Assembly: GCF_020564565.1 (NCBI RefSeq)
Contig: NZ_JAJCTD010000001.1
Span: 682,001-746,000 of the forward strand
Reading direction: 5' to 3'
Source: Rhodobacter sp. Har01
GTDB taxonomy: Bacteria > Pseudomonadota > Alphaproteobacteria > Rhodobacterales > Rhodobacteraceae
DNA length: 64,000 nucleotides
Numbering within the stretch: position 1 is the first letter of the stretch; each line of letters opens with the position of its first letter. Position numbers and translations under genes: made by a program. The notes under the pieces were generated by a model. That model saw only the letters and a program-made list of their open reading frames with translations, made no database searches and was not told the DNA's origin. Of the stretch, positions 1-8,448 are shown piece after piece.

Positions 1-364
1 CCACCAGCACCACATCGGGATGGCGGAACGCCGGCTGCTCCCAGACCGACAGCGGATAGTCCGGCCAGTCACGGAAGCGCGTCTCGTCCACCGGGTGCCC
101 CCAGCGACGGGTCGGGCCGATGTCGGCATGCAGAACATGCGCCTGCCCCGGCGTCGGGTTCGCCGCAAACCAGGACCGCAGCCCGGCGGCCCAGGCCGCA
201 TCGCTTTCCACCGCCCAGACCTCGGCCCCCAGCTCCGCCGCCATCACGGTGGACCCGCCAGAGCCGTATTCCAGCACCACATCCGCCCCCGTATAGGCGT
301 GCCGCAAGGCCGCGGCCTCGGCCTCGGGCAGGATCAGGTCGGGGCGATGCGGGGCCTCACGCAT
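1..364 (-). CDS. Partial methyltransferase-like protein (C-terminus outside window)
   Basis: Reads inward from an ATG at 364 and is still open at base 1, so only the first 121 residues are present. Residues about 35-46 read VLEYGSGGSTVMA, a glycine-rich turn like motif I of class I SAM-dependent methyltransferases, with an acidic residue (AVESD) at the expected place after the next strand. There is no signal peptide. The gene begins 12 bp after the neighbouring membrane protein gene ends, so the two are probably co-transcribed. Substrate unknown. The methyltransferase reading is an inference from one motif. Confidence 0.6.
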   Translation of the reverse strand, partial: MREAPHRPDLILPEAEAAALRHAYTGADVVLEYGSGGSTVMAAELGAEVWAVESDAAWAAGLRSWFAANPTPGQAHVLHADIGPTRRWGHPVDETRFRDWPDYPLSVWEQPAFRHPDVVLV

Positions 365-376
365 CGCCGCCCGCCT

Positions 377-910
377 TCAGAACGGGAAGCTGATCCCCCG
401 GAACAGCAGCGAATGCGGCTCGGTGATCGAGGTGATCCGCGCCACCCAGATCGGCGAGAACAGCGTCTCGAAGGTGTCCGGATAGAGATGCACCAGATTG
501 TGAAAGGACAGCATGCCGACGACCACGCCCATCAGCAGCGGCACCCGCAGCGCCTTTTCTCGCAGGCCCGCCAGATGTGCCAGCACCACGGCAATGCAGG
601 CGCCGATCAGGGCGACCATGGCCATCTCGAAGTCGACATTCTCGGGCGTCTGCGGCACGCCATTCAGCACCCAGTCGGCATAGCGCCCCAAGGCATGGCT
701 CAGAAAGCCAAGACCAAGGCACAGCGGAAAGACCAGCACAAAGCCTGCGTTGCGCAGCACGTCGCCCAGACCGCCCCGCCGCTGCCGGCTTTTCGGCCGA
801 TACGAGAATGTCAGGTCCTGGCCGACGAAGACGGTTGCCTTGCCGCTGGCCTGGCCGGCGCGGATGCGGGCGATCCGGGCCTCGAAACTTGCATTCTGTC
901 CTGCCATCAT
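377..910 (-). CDS. Hypothetical integral membrane protein, 177 aa
   Basis: Not assigned to a named family. The N-terminal 50 residues are basic and soluble. About three hydrophobic segments follow (near residues 52-75, 95-115 and 122-140), and the C-terminus ends in aromatic residues. Two adjacent ATG codons (908-910 and 905-907) are possible starts, with only a weak AAGGCGG-like ribosome site upstream. It shares direction with sufB but is separated by about 196 bp holding a perfect palindrome (971-991), so it probably has its own promoter. Confidence 0.65.
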   Translation of the reverse strand: MMAGQNASFEARIARIRAGQASGKATVFVGQDLTFSYRPKSRQRRGGLGDVLRNAGFVLVFPLCLGLGFLSHALGRYADWVLNGVPQTPENVDFEMAMVALIGACIAVVLAHLAGLREKALRVPLLMGVVVGMLSFHNLVHLYPDTFETLFSPIWVARITSITEPHSLLFRGISFPF

Positions 911-970
911 CGCCCGGCCCCGCCTTCATGTCAGGAACCAGTTGATCGCGACCGGAATGGCGCCAATAGG

Positions 971-991
971 ACGCAATTCGTTCAATTGCGT
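971..991. promoter_or_regulatory. Perfect palindrome, candidate operator
   Basis: ACGCAATT and AATTGCGT arms of 8 bp are separated by CGTTC. It lies about 60 bp upstream of the membrane-protein start at 910 and after the sufB stop. A-T-rich arms without a T-run suggest a regulator site rather than a terminator. The cognate regulator is unknown. Confidence 0.4.
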
Positions 992-1020
992 GAAAACTTG
1001 GGCGAAAATCCTGCATCGCT

Positions 1021-1107
1021 TCAGCCCCGGGCCAGCTTGATCCCGGCCGCAGCGACCACGGCAGCACGCCGCATCAGCACCACCAGGAGGACGTTCGCCG
1101 GGCCCAT
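1021..1107 (-). CDS. Possible 28-residue ORF coupled to sufB
   Basis: The sufB stop overlaps an ATG (TGATG arrangement) opening a 28-codon frame that encodes a short hydrophobic then basic peptide (begins [11 protein letters not shown]). Too short to judge by coding statistics, and there is no homology evidence. Listed only because of the stop-start overlap. Confidence 0.2.
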   Translation of the reverse strand: MGPANVLLVVLMRRAAVVAAAGIKLARG

Positions 1108-2618
1108 CAGCCGACACTGCCTTCCAGGCTGATCGCCACCAGACTCTGCGCTTCCATGGCAAACTCCATCGGCAGGGCCTGCAGGACCTCCTTGCAGAAG
1201 CCGTTGACGATCAGCGCCACCGCCGCCTCGGCCCCGATCCCGCGCGAGAGGCAGTAGAACAGCTGCTCCTCGTCCACCTTCGAGGTGGTTGCCTCGTGTT
1301 CGGCCCGGCTCGAGCTGTTCTTGACCTCGATATACGGCACCGTATGGGCGCCGCATCTGTCTCCGATCAGCAGGCTGTCGCATTGCGTGAAGTTGCGGCT
1401 GTTGGCGGCGCGCGGGTGCATGCTGACCAGGCCGCGATAGGTGTTCTGTGCCCGGCCTGCCGATATCCCCTTGGAAACGATGCGCGATTTCGTGTTCTTG
1501 CCCAGATGAACCATCTTGGTGCCGGTATCGGCCTGCTGGGCATTGTTGGTGATGGCGATCGAGTAGAATTCACCCTGCGCGCCCTCGCCCCGCAGGATGC
1601 AGGAGGGGTATTTCCAGGTGATCGCCGACCCGGTTTCCACCTGGGTCCACATCACCTTGGACCGGTCGCCCCGGCAATCGGCGCGCTTGGTGACGAAGTT
1701 GTAGATGCCGCCGCGGCCCTCTTCGTCGCCCGGATACCAGTTCTGCACGGTCGAATACTTGACCTCGGCATCCTCCAGCACGACGATTTCCACCACCGCC
1801 GCATGCAACTGGTGGGTGTCGCGCTTGGGCGCGGTGCAACCCTCAAGGTAGCTGACGTAAGACCCCTTGTCGGCGATGATCAGCGTCCGCTCGAACTGGC
1901 CGGTGTTTTCGGCGTTGATACGGAAATAGGTGCTCAACTCCATCGGGCAGCGCACGCCCGGCGGGATATAGACGAACGACCCGTCCGAGAAGACCGCGCA
2001 GTTCAGTGTGGCAAAGAAGTTGTCGCTTTGCGGCACGACGCTGCCCAGGTACTTCTGCACCAGTTCGGGATAGTCGCGGATCGCCTCCGAGATCGGGCAG
2101 AAGATCACCCCCGCCTTCATCAGTTCCGCCTTGAAGGTGGTGCCGACCGACACCGAATCGAACACCGCGTCCACTGCGACCTGGCGCTCACCCTCGGGGA
2201 TCTCGACCCCGGCCAGCAGCGCCTGTTCCTTCAACGGAATGCCCAGCTTGGCATAGGTGGCCAGAAGCTTCGGATCGACCTCATCCAGAGACTTCGGTTT
2301 GACCGCCATGCTCTTGGGTTTGGCGTAGTAATACTGATCCTGATAGTCGATGGCGGGATAGTGCAGCATCGCCCACCGCGGCTCTTCCAGCCCGACCCAG
2401 CGACGATAGGCGGCCAGGCGCCAGTCCAGCATCCACTCCGGCTCGCCATTCTTGGAGCTGATCAGCCGAACGATGTCCTCGTTCAGACCCTTCGGCGCGT
2501 ACTCCGTCTCGATCTCGGTTTCCCAGCCGTACTTGTACTTGCCGGCCATGGCCGCCACGGTCTCGATCGTCTCGCGGTCCACGCCATCGCGGATGTCTTC
2601 TGCCTCGGCCGTCTTCAT
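1107..2618 (-). CDS. sufB: Fe-S cluster assembly protein SufB
   Basis: SufB is the central scaffold subunit of the cytosolic SufBCD complex on which Fe-S clusters are built. The 503-residue length is normal. The C-terminal third carries the hallmark region with [16 protein letters not shown] and EHEATTSK, corresponding to the E. coli SufB stretch that holds its essential Cys and Glu/His. The start is MKTAEAED, preceded by a strong AAGAGGGG site. A longer frame upstream overlaps the cysteine desulfurase gene and is rejected. It lies 14 bp after the cysteine desulfurase, in an operon headed by iscR. sufC/D/S are not in the window and would lie downstream or elsewhere. Confidence 0.97.
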   Translation of the reverse strand: MKTAEAEDIRDGVDRETIETVAAMAGKYKYGWETEIETEYAPKGLNEDIVRLISSKNGEPEWMLDWRLAAYRRWVGLEEPRWAMLHYPAIDYQDQYYYAKPKSMAVKPKSLDEVDPKLLATYAKLGIPLKEQALLAGVEIPEGERQVAVDAVFDSVSVGTTFKAELMKAGVIFCPISEAIRDYPELVQKYLGSVVPQSDNFFATLNCAVFSDGSFVYIPPGVRCPMELSTYFRINAENTGQFERTLIIADKGSYVSYLEGCTAPKRDTHQLHAAVVEIVVLEDAEVKYSTVQNWYPGDEEGRGGIYNFVTKRADCRGDRSKVMWTQVETGSAITWKYPSCILRGEGAQGEFYSIAITNNAQQADTGTKMVHLGKNTKSRIVSKGISAGRAQNTYRGLVSMHPRAANSRNFTQCDSLLIGDRCGAHTVPYIEVKNSSSRAEHEATTSKVDEEQLFYCLSRGIGAEAAVALIVNGFCKEVLQALPMEFAMEAQSLVAISLEGSVG

Positions 2619-2632
2619 CGCGCCCCTCTTCG

Positions 2633-3676
2633 TCACGCCGCCCGCGCGCGGGCCTTCGCATAGGCCTTGGTCCACACTTCGGCGAACCGCAGCACATCCT
2701 GTTCCGTCACCCCCGGCCCCAGCGAGAGGCGGATCGCCTGCCCCGCCGCGGCCTCGTCGAACCCCATCGCGCGCAGCACCTTCGAGGCCCTCACCTTGCC
2801 GCTGGAACAGGCCGAACCTGCCGAGACGGCAAAGCCTGCCAGGTCCATCGCCATCACCTGCGTCTCGCCCTTCCAGCCCGGCGCGATGATGCACAGGGTG
2901 TTCGGAAGCCGCGCCACGCCTTTCCCGACAGAAATAGTATTATTTGCACCCGCCGACAATGCCGATTCTAGAATATTTCTAACTTGCGCCACTTCCTCCC
3001 AGACGCCAAGCGCCAGATCCCGGGCCGCGGCCTCGGCAGCGGCGCCGAATCCGGCAATTCCGATCAGGTTCTCGGTCCCGGCCCGGCGCCCGGACTCCTG
3101 CCCACCACCGCGTATTTGTGCATGCACATCAATGCCTTGTCGCAAGACAAGGGCGCCCACCCCTGACGGACCGCCCAATTTGTGGGCACTGACCAGTCCG
3201 ATGCCGCATCCCAGCCAGTTGAACGCCACCGGCAGCTTGCCAAAGCCCTGGGTCAGGTCCGACACCGCCAGACCCTCCGGCAGCGTCTGGACGATGCCGG
3301 TCTCGGAATTTGCCAGTTGCAGCGCCATACGCCCCGGTATGCCGACCCCCACCGCGCCGGCAGGCTCCACCGGCAGGACCGGGTCGCACCAAGCTGTCAC
3401 CGCCTCGTGCTCGACCGCCGCGCAAATCAGACCCCGCCCCGCGCAGGCCAGCGCCGCCGCCTCGGTGGCGCCCGAGGTGAACACCACATCCGCCCCCTCG
3501 GCCCCCAGCGCCGCGGCCACCTGCTGGCGCGCCTTTTCCAGCACGGCCTTCGCCGCCCGCCCCTCGGCATGCACCGAAGACGGGTTTCCCACCACCTCCA
3601 TCGCCGCCGCCATCGCTGCCTTCGCCTCGGCCCGCAAGGGTGCCGTCGCGTTCCAGTCCAGGTAAAGGCGGCTCAT
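2633..3676 (-). CDS. Cysteine desulfurase (IscS/NifS class)
   Basis: PLP-dependent enzyme that removes sulfur from L-cysteine and passes persulfide to SufB. It has 347 residues. The N-terminus [10 protein letters not shown] is typical of the class. The PLP Schiff-base lysine is K166 in [10 protein letters not shown], with D140 and Q143 as cofactor contacts. The sulfur-accepting Cys is C290 in [10 protein letters not shown], on a loop followed by SGK as in IscS-type enzymes. It sits between iscR (88 bp upstream) and sufB (14 bp downstream). Codons for residues about 231-251 form an unusual A+T-rich patch with rare codons (AGA, ATT, CTA, ACT), although the reading frame is intact. Confidence 0.95.
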   Translation of the reverse strand: MSRLYLDWNATAPLRAEAKAAMAAAMEVVGNPSSVHAEGRAAKAVLEKARQQVAAALGAEGADVVFTSGATEAAALACAGRGLICAAVEHEAVTAWCDPVLPVEPAGAVGVGIPGRMALQLANSETGIVQTLPEGLAVSDLTQGFGKLPVAFNWLGCGIGLVSAHKLGGPSGVGALVLRQGIDVHAQIRGGGQESGRRAGTENLIGIAGFGAAAEAAARDLALGVWEEVAQVRNILESALSAGANNTISVGKGVARLPNTLCIIAPGWKGETQVMAMDLAGFAVSAGSACSSGKVRASKVLRAMGFDEAAAGQAIRLSLGPGVTEQDVLRFAEVWTKAYAKARARAA

Positions 3677-3690
3677 GCGCCTTCCTCTCT

Positions 3691-3734
3691 GGGAAAATAT
3701 CCTCCGGGGGTCCGGGGGTGGAAAACCCCCGGGG
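3691..3734 (+). repeat. Dispersed AAATAY/G-C hairpin element, copy 1
   Basis: AAATAT followed by a G-rich block and a hairpin with 7-bp stem CCGGGGG/CCCCCGG (3712-3718 with 3726-3732) and loop TGGAAAA. A near copy lies at 58561-58604, with looser relatives at 15289-15318 and 40806-40863. All read in the same direction. Here it fills the gap between iscR and the cysteine desulfurase gene. Confidence 0.7.
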
Positions 3735-3764
3735 CCTCAACCGCGCGCGGCCAACCCAGGCGGC

Positions 3765-4226
3765 TCATTCGTCATCCACCACCCGAAACAGCGACGGCAC
3801 CGCCGGGCAGGGCGTCAGATCGTTCTTCACCACATCCGACAACCGCGCCTGGTGCAGGAAGACATAGACATTGGCCGACAGGCTTTCCCACAGCCGGTTG
3901 GTCAGGCTTTGCGCCCGGGTGCCCGAGACGCCCCCGGTGGCCCCTGCCCCGGTGTGCATGGCATCCACCGTCTCTTCCACCGCCTGCAAGACCTCGCTGA
4001 CGCGAATGCTCGCGGGGTCGCGGGCCAGCTTGTAGCCGCCGCCGGGTCCGCGCACCGCTTCCACCAGCCCGGCCCGGCGCAGCTTGACGAACAATTGCTC
4101 CAGGTAAGGCAGGCTGATGTCCTGCCGTTTCGAGATCTCCGCCAGCGACACCATGTCGTCGCCTTTGGCCAGGGCCAGGTCGGCCAGCGCCACCATCGCA
4201 TACCGCCCTTTGGTCGAGAGTTTCAT
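3765..4226 (-). CDS. iscR: Rrf2-family regulator IscR, single-cysteine Rhodobacterales type
   Basis: Transcription factor that adjusts Fe-S assembly gene expression to iron and cluster status. 153 residues, with a winged-helix domain (MKLSTKGRYA start; recognition region SLPYLEQLFVKLRRAGLV). The classical IscR ligand set (three Cys near residues 90-105) is absent. The only cysteine in the protein is C140 near the C-terminus, consistent with the unusual cluster ligation reported for Rhodobacter sphaeroides IscR. The start at 4226 is fixed by a strong GGGAGG site. It heads the operon with cysteine desulfurase and sufB and is divergent from the hydrolase operon. Confidence 0.93.
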   Translation of the reverse strand: MKLSTKGRYAMVALADLALAKGDDMVSLAEISKRQDISLPYLEQLFVKLRRAGLVEAVRGPGGGYKLARDPASIRVSEVLQAVEETVDAMHTGAGATGGVSGTRAQSLTNRLWESLSANVYVFLHQARLSDVVKNDLTPCPAVPSLFRVVDDE

Positions 4227-4391
4227 CGCCGCCTCCCTTGCGCTGCGCCGCAAGTCCATTGACGCCGCCTGTCGCGGCCTTTACGTGAAAAACCGGTGAT
4301 CCCGGCGGCCGCCGCAGGGCCGCTGGGGTTGGTCTAGATTCTCCGGGCGATAGCGTCAACGATCGCTCCAGGCAACAAGCAGGCAAGGTCC
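4227..4391. promoter_or_regulatory. Divergent control region, iscR / hydrolase operon
   Basis: 165 bp between two divergent starts. Reading toward iscR, a TTGACG hexamer is visible (complement of 4354-4359), followed 17 bp later by TAGACC as a weak -10. The A+T-richest part is TTGGTCTAGATTCT near 4329-4342. An IscR or iron-responsive operator is expected here by analogy, but I cannot define it with confidence. Confidence 0.35.
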
Positions 4392-5051
4392 ATGCCCGAA
4401 GTCATCTTTGCCGGTCCCGAAGGCCGCCTCGAAGGCCGCTACCATCCGCAGAAGGATCGTGACGCGCCGATCGCCATCGTGCTGCACCCGCACCCTGCCT
4501 ACGGGGGCACGATGAACAACAAGGTGGTCTACAACCTTCACTACGCCTTCTACAACCTGGGCTTCACCGTGCTGCGGTTCAACTTCCGCGGCGTCGGCCG
4601 CAGCCAGGGCGAGTATGACCAGGGCATCGGCGAACTCAGCGACGCGGCCTCGGCGCTGGACTACCTGCAGACGATGAACCAGAACGCCAAGCATTGCTGG
4701 GTCGCCGGGTTTTCCTTCGGCGCCTGGATCGGCATGCAGCTTCTGATGCGCCGCCCCGAAATCACCGGCTTCGTCTCGGTCGCCCCCCCGGCGAACCTTT
4801 ACGATTTCTCCTTCCTGGCCCCCTGCCCGTCGTCCGGCCTGATCATCAATGGCACCGCCGACAAGGTGGCCCCGCCGAAGGATACCCGCACGCTGGTCGC
4901 CAAGTTGCACGAGCAGAAGGGCATCACCATCACCCATGTCGAGGTCGAAGGCGCCGACCACTTCTTCAAGGACGAAGAGGCGCACATGAAGCCGATGATC
5001 GAAACGGTCTCCGACTATGTCCGGCGAAGGATGGGTGAAGGAACCCGCTGA
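4392..5051 (+). CDS. Alpha/beta hydrolase (COG2945-like)
   Basis: Cytosolic 219-residue hydrolase of the dienelactone-hydrolase-like small alpha/beta fold group. The nucleophile is S108 in GFSFG, the likely acid Asp is in NGTADKV, and the likely catalytic His is in GADHFF. HPHPAYGGTMNN near residue 32 fits the oxyanion region of COG2945 proteins. First gene of a three-gene operon: its TGA shares one base with the ATG of the next gene. It is divergent from iscR, a frequent arrangement in this family. Substrate unknown. Confidence 0.85.
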   Translation: MPEVIFAGPEGRLEGRYHPQKDRDAPIAIVLHPHPAYGGTMNNKVVYNLHYAFYNLGFTVLRFNFRGVGRSQGEYDQGIGELSDAASALDYLQTMNQNAKHCWVAGFSFGAWIGMQLLMRRPEITGFVSVAPPANLYDFSFLAPCPSSGLIINGTADKVAPPKDTRTLVAKLHEQKGITITHVEVEGADHFFKDEEAHMKPMIETVSDYVRRRMGEGTR

Positions 5052-5314
5052 TGTCCTTCATCCAGGAGCTTGCCGACCAACTGGCCAAGGATGTCCTCGA
5101 GGCTCAGGACGAACTTGGCGACGACCGGTTCTACGAACAGGTGGGCAAGGTGCTGCTGGCCGCCTCTCCCACCGTGCAAGAGGCCTTCATGACCTCGATC
5201 CGCATCCGCCTGGCCGAGCGTCGCGGCCGCGACTTCCTGAACCGCACGCTGAAGGCCAAGCGCGAAGGCGGCAAGGCCCCGGCGGCCCCGCGCGATCCGG
5301 GCGGCGGGCATTGA
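5051..5314 (+). CDS. Small conserved-looking protein, 87 aa
   Basis: Acidic-to-basic helical protein with no signal peptide or membrane segment and no family recognised. It starts inside the stop of the hydrolase gene (TGATG) and its TGA overlaps the TTG start of the HD-domain gene by 4 bp, so the three genes are translationally coupled. The tail (residues about 70-87) is Gly/Pro/Lys-rich and likely disordered. Confidence 0.7.
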   Translation: MSFIQELADQLAKDVLEAQDELGDDRFYEQVGKVLLAASPTVQEAFMTSIRIRLAERRGRDFLNRTLKAKREGGKAPAAPRDPGGGH

Positions 5315-5895
5315 GCGACCGCCTCGACCGGCAGTTCGCCTTCCTCGACGAAGCCGACCGGCTGAAGTCCGTCCTGCGCGCGACCACGCTTTGCGACGGC
5401 TCGCGCCGCGAGAATTCGGCCGAGCATTCCTGGCACCTGGCGCTTTACGCCCTGGCGCTGGCCGACCATGCGGCCCCGGACGTCTCGATCGACCGGGTGA
5501 TCCGCATGCTGATCCTGCACGATCTGGTGGAAATCGACGTCGGCGACGTGCCGATCCATTCCGCCAACGGCACGGCCCATGCCAGCGCCCAGACGCAAGC
5601 CGCCGAACAACGCGCCGCCGACCGCATCTTCGGCCTGCTTCCCCCTGATCTCGCCGCGCAATTCCGTGCGCTCTGGGATGAATTCGAAGCCGCCGAGACG
5701 GCCGACGCCGTCTTCGCCAAATCGCTCGACCGGGTGCAGCCGGTGATGGCCAACCTCGCCTCCGGCGGCGGCACCTGGACAACCTACAACGTCACCTTCG
5801 ACCAGCTCGATTCCCGCGTCGGAGCCAAGATCGCCCGCGGTGCGCCCCGGCTATGGGACTGGGTCCGCGACCGGGCCCGCGCCTGGTTCGACTGA
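5311..5895 (+). CDS. HD-domain hydrolase (YfbR/COG1896-like)
   Basis: 194 residues starting from TTG at 5311, overlapping the upstream stop as TTGA. The metal site is visible: H39 in SAEHSWH, H70-D71 in LILHDLVEID, and a later Asp in KSLDRVQP. The spacing matches HD-domain 5'-nucleotidase-like proteins of the COG1896 group, which hydrolyse dNMPs or related phosphates; the actual substrate is inferred only. Third gene of the operon. An upstream in-frame ATG at 5017 would overlap two other genes and is not favoured. Confidence 0.85.
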   Translation: MSDRLDRQFAFLDEADRLKSVLRATTLCDGSRRENSAEHSWHLALYALALADHAAPDVSIDRVIRMLILHDLVEIDVGDVPIHSANGTAHASAQTQAAEQRAADRIFGLLPPDLAAQFRALWDEFEAAETADAVFAKSLDRVQPVMANLASGGGTWTTYNVTFDQLDSRVGAKIARGAPRLWDWVRDRARAWFD

Positions 5896-5995
5896 TGCCG
5901 CGACAATTCGGTATACCGCCGCATACCATCTTTTCCGCAGGCAATCTTTCCGCTAAGACGGCCCCAGCGAATCCCCGAACCGAAAGGGCAGACCC

Positions 5996-7210
5996 GTGAC
6001 CAAGATCAAGGTGGCCAATCCCATCGTCGAGATGGACGGCGACGAGATGACCCGGATCATCTGGGACTTCATCAAGAAGAAGCTGATCCTGCCTTACCTG
6101 GACATCGACCTGCTCTACTACGACCTCGGGATCGAGGAACGCGACCGCACCGGCGACCAGATCACCATCGACAGCGCGATGAAGACCAAGGAAGTCGGCG
6201 TCGCAGTGAAATGCGCCACCATCACGCCCGACGAGGCGCGGGTGCAGGAATTCAACCTGCGCGAAATGTGGAAGTCGCCCAACGGCACCATCCGCAACAT
6301 CCTGGGCGGCGTGATCTTCCGCGAACCGATCATCTGCAAGAACGTGCCGCGGCTGGTGCCGCACTGGACGCAGCCGGTGATCGTCGGCCGCCACGCCTTC
6401 GGCGACCAGTACAAGGCGACCGACTTCCGCTTCCCGGGCAAGGGCGTGCTGACCATCAAGTTTGTCGGCGAAGACGGCACCGTGATCGAGAAGGAGGTCT
6501 TTAAGGCCCCCTCCTCGGGCGTCGCGATGGGTATGTACAACCTCGACGACTCGATCACCGATTTCGCCCGCGCCTCGCTGAACTACGGGCTGCTGCGCAA
6601 CTACCCGGTGTATCTGTCGACCAAGAACACCATCCTCAAGGCCTATGACGGCCGCTTCAAGGACCTGTTCCAGAAGGTCTACGAAGAGGAGTTCGAGGCC
6701 GAGTTCAAGAAGCGCGGCCTGACCTACGAACACCGGTTGATCGACGACATGGTGGCCTCCAGCCTGAAATGGTCGGGCGGCTATGTCTGGGCCTGCAAGA
6801 ACTATGACGGCGACGTGCAGTCCGACACCGTGGCCCAGGGCTTCGGCAGCCTTGGCCTGATGACATCGGTGCTGATGACCCCCGATGGCAAGATCGTGGA
6901 AGCCGAGGCCGCCCACGGCACTGTGACCCGCCACTTCCGCGAGCATCAGAAGGGCAAGGAGACCTCGACCAACTCGATCGCCTCGATCTACGCCTGGACC
7001 GGCGGGCTGAAGCACCGCGCCAAGCTGGATGGCAACGACGCCCTGATGACCTTCGCCCAGACGCTGGAGCGCGTCACCGTGCAGGCGGTGGAAGACGGCC
7101 ACATGACCAAGGATCTGGCTCTGCTGGTTGGCCCGGATCAGAAGTGGCTGACCACCATCGGCTACCTGGAAAAGGTGGACGACTACCTGAACAAGGCCCT
7201 CAAAGGCTGA
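5996..7210 (+). CDS. icd: NADP-dependent isocitrate dehydrogenase
   Basis: TCA-cycle enzyme that oxidatively decarboxylates isocitrate to 2-oxoglutarate, giving NADPH. 404 residues of the homodimeric eukaryote-like class ([16 protein letters not shown] start, [12 protein letters not shown] substrate loop, [14 protein letters not shown]). The start is GTG with a GAAAGGG site about 8 bp upstream. Monocistronic in appearance: it has its own 100-bp upstream region (with a short GGTAT/ATACC inverted repeat at 5910-5927) and a hairpin repeat downstream at 7301-7345. Confidence 0.96.
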   Translation: MTKIKVANPIVEMDGDEMTRIIWDFIKKKLILPYLDIDLLYYDLGIEERDRTGDQITIDSAMKTKEVGVAVKCATITPDEARVQEFNLREMWKSPNGTIRNILGGVIFREPIICKNVPRLVPHWTQPVIVGRHAFGDQYKATDFRFPGKGVLTIKFVGEDGTVIEKEVFKAPSSGVAMGMYNLDDSITDFARASLNYGLLRNYPVYLSTKNTILKAYDGRFKDLFQKVYEEEFEAEFKKRGLTYEHRLIDDMVASSLKWSGGYVWACKNYDGDVQSDTVAQGFGSLGLMTSVLMTPDGKIVEAEAAHGTVTRHFREHQKGKETSTNSIASIYAWTGGLKHRAKLDGNDALMTFAQTLERVTVQAVEDGHMTKDLALLVGPDQKWLTTIGYLEKVDDYLNKALKG

Positions 7211-7300
7211 CATACGGGCCCTTGGGGACCGCAGGGGCCAGGGGAAACCCTGGCCCTTTCGCTTTCCCGGCCACCGGCGCGCCCTGCCGCGCCCGGGAAC

Positions 7301-7345
7301 CGGAATTCGCGCGAATTCCGTCCACGATTTCCGCTCGGAAATCGT
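7301..7345. repeat. Paired-hairpin dispersed repeat, copy A
   Basis: Two hairpins separated by a few bases. The first is the perfect 20-bp palindrome CGGAATTCGCGCGAATTCCG (7301-7320). The second has arms ACGATTTCCG/CGGAAATCGT (7324-7333 and 7336-7345). The same two-module design occurs at 34858-34903 (reversed order) and 60561-60608, with a partial copy at 60248-60277. Possible terminator for icd. Confidence 0.8.
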
Positions 7346-7451
7346 CTTCCGCCGAACCGCAGTCCCCTCCTGGTGCGAAACACCGCTTTCCCTGTCCCGG
7401 TCGCCGGTATAGGCACCGCACCATTCCGATCCGCCCCCACCCCTGCCCCAG

Positions 7452-8054
7452 ATGCCTGACCCCGAAAAGCACAGCCTCCTCGAAGACGCCCAGGGCCTGG
7501 TCTACGGCGCCACCATGGCCGCCTTCGGCATCACCCTGCTCACCCATCTGGGCCTCGTCACCGGCCAGACCGCGGGGCTGGCGGTGCTGATCTCCTATGC
7601 CACCGGCTGGGGCTTCGGGCCGGTGTTCTTTGCGGTGAACCTGCCGTTCTACCTTCTCGGCTACCTGCGCATGGGTCTCGCGTTCACGGTCAAGACTTTT
7701 CTCGCCGTGGCCCTGCTCTCGGCCCTTGCGGTCTGGATGCCGCAGCACCTGTCCTTCGCCAGCCTGAACCCCTGGCTCGGTGCCGTGCTGTTCGGCTTCC
7801 TTTCCGGCTCGGCCCTGCTTGCGTTGTTCCGCCATGGCGCCAGCCTGGGCGGCGTCGGCATCGTCGCCGTCATGCTGCAGGACCGGTTGGGCTGGCGTGC
7901 CGGCTGGGTGCAACTGGGCTTTGACGCCGTGCTCTTCGCCGCCGCCTTCTTCGTGCGCGACGCGAAAACGGTGGCGATCAGCTTCCTGGGCGCGCTGGTG
8001 GTCAACCTGGTGGTCGCCATCAACCACCGCCGCGACCGCTACATCGCCACCTGA
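7452..8054 (+). CDS. YitT-family membrane protein
   Basis: 200-residue integral membrane protein with five to six hydrophobic segments and glycine-rich motifs (TGQTAGLAVLISY; GASLGGVGIVAV) typical of the YitT/DUF161 family. Members sit in the inner membrane; their function is unknown. There is no recognisable ribosome site before the ATG at 7452. It ends at a strong inverted repeat shared with the convergent small gene. Confidence 0.8.
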   Translation: MPDPEKHSLLEDAQGLVYGATMAAFGITLLTHLGLVTGQTAGLAVLISYATGWGFGPVFFAVNLPFYLLGYLRMGLAFTVKTFLAVALLSALAVWMPQHLSFASLNPWLGAVLFGFLSGSALLALFRHGASLGGVGIVAVMLQDRLGWRAGWVQLGFDAVLFAAAFFVRDAKTVAISFLGALVVNLVVAINHRRDRYIAT

Positions 8055-8082
8055 GGCCGCCATACCGGGGCGTATGGCGGCC
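8055..8082. terminator. Bidirectional terminator hairpin
   Basis: Perfect 11-bp stem GGCCGCCATAC (8055-8065) with GTATGGCGGCC (8072-8082), loop CGGGGC, starting directly after the TGA of the YitT gene and just before the stop of the convergent small gene. No clear T-run on either strand. Confidence 0.65.
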
Positions 8083-8089
8083 ACCCGGC

Positions 8090-8266
8090 TCAGTATTTCG
8101 GCTTCACGCGCTTGCAGGGCACGATCCGGCCATAGGCGTCATAGCAGGCGCGGCCGACCCGGTCGTCGTCGCCGGGGCCGGGCAGCACCACCGCCGCCGG
8201 CGCCACCGCGGCCAGCGCCGTGGTCAGTGTCATCGTGGCGATCATCAGCTTCACAAGGGCTTTCAT
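8090..8266 (-). CDS. Small secreted protein, 58 aa
   Basis: Begins [20 protein letters not shown], a clear Sec signal peptide, then a short mature part with two cysteines (residues about 43 and 52: [15 protein letters not shown]) that could form a disulfide in the periplasm. A GAAGGAGA ribosome site lies 7 bp before the ATG. Divergent from typA, convergent with the YitT gene. No family recognised. Confidence 0.65.
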   Translation of the reverse strand: MKALVKLMIATMTLTTALAAVAPAAVVLPGPGDDDRVGRACYDAYGRIVPCKRVKPKY

Positions 8267-8448
8267 GGCAGGTCTCCTTCTGCTTCCGCCAGGACCGGGC
8301 CAACCCCGATCCGATGCCTGAAACCCTAGTCCCCGCAGCCTTTTCCCGCTGTTCCCCAGGAAACACCGACGCCGGGCCCTGCCCCTCTGGCCACGGCCCG
8401 GAAAACCCTGTAAGCCCCGCCCGACCCTCCCCCCGGACCCAGGCCCCC

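Noticed and set aside
20..1132. 370-codon plus-strand frame at the window start
   Set aside because: Spans three intervals antisense, crosses the palindrome at 971, and has an Arg/His-rich shadow composition.
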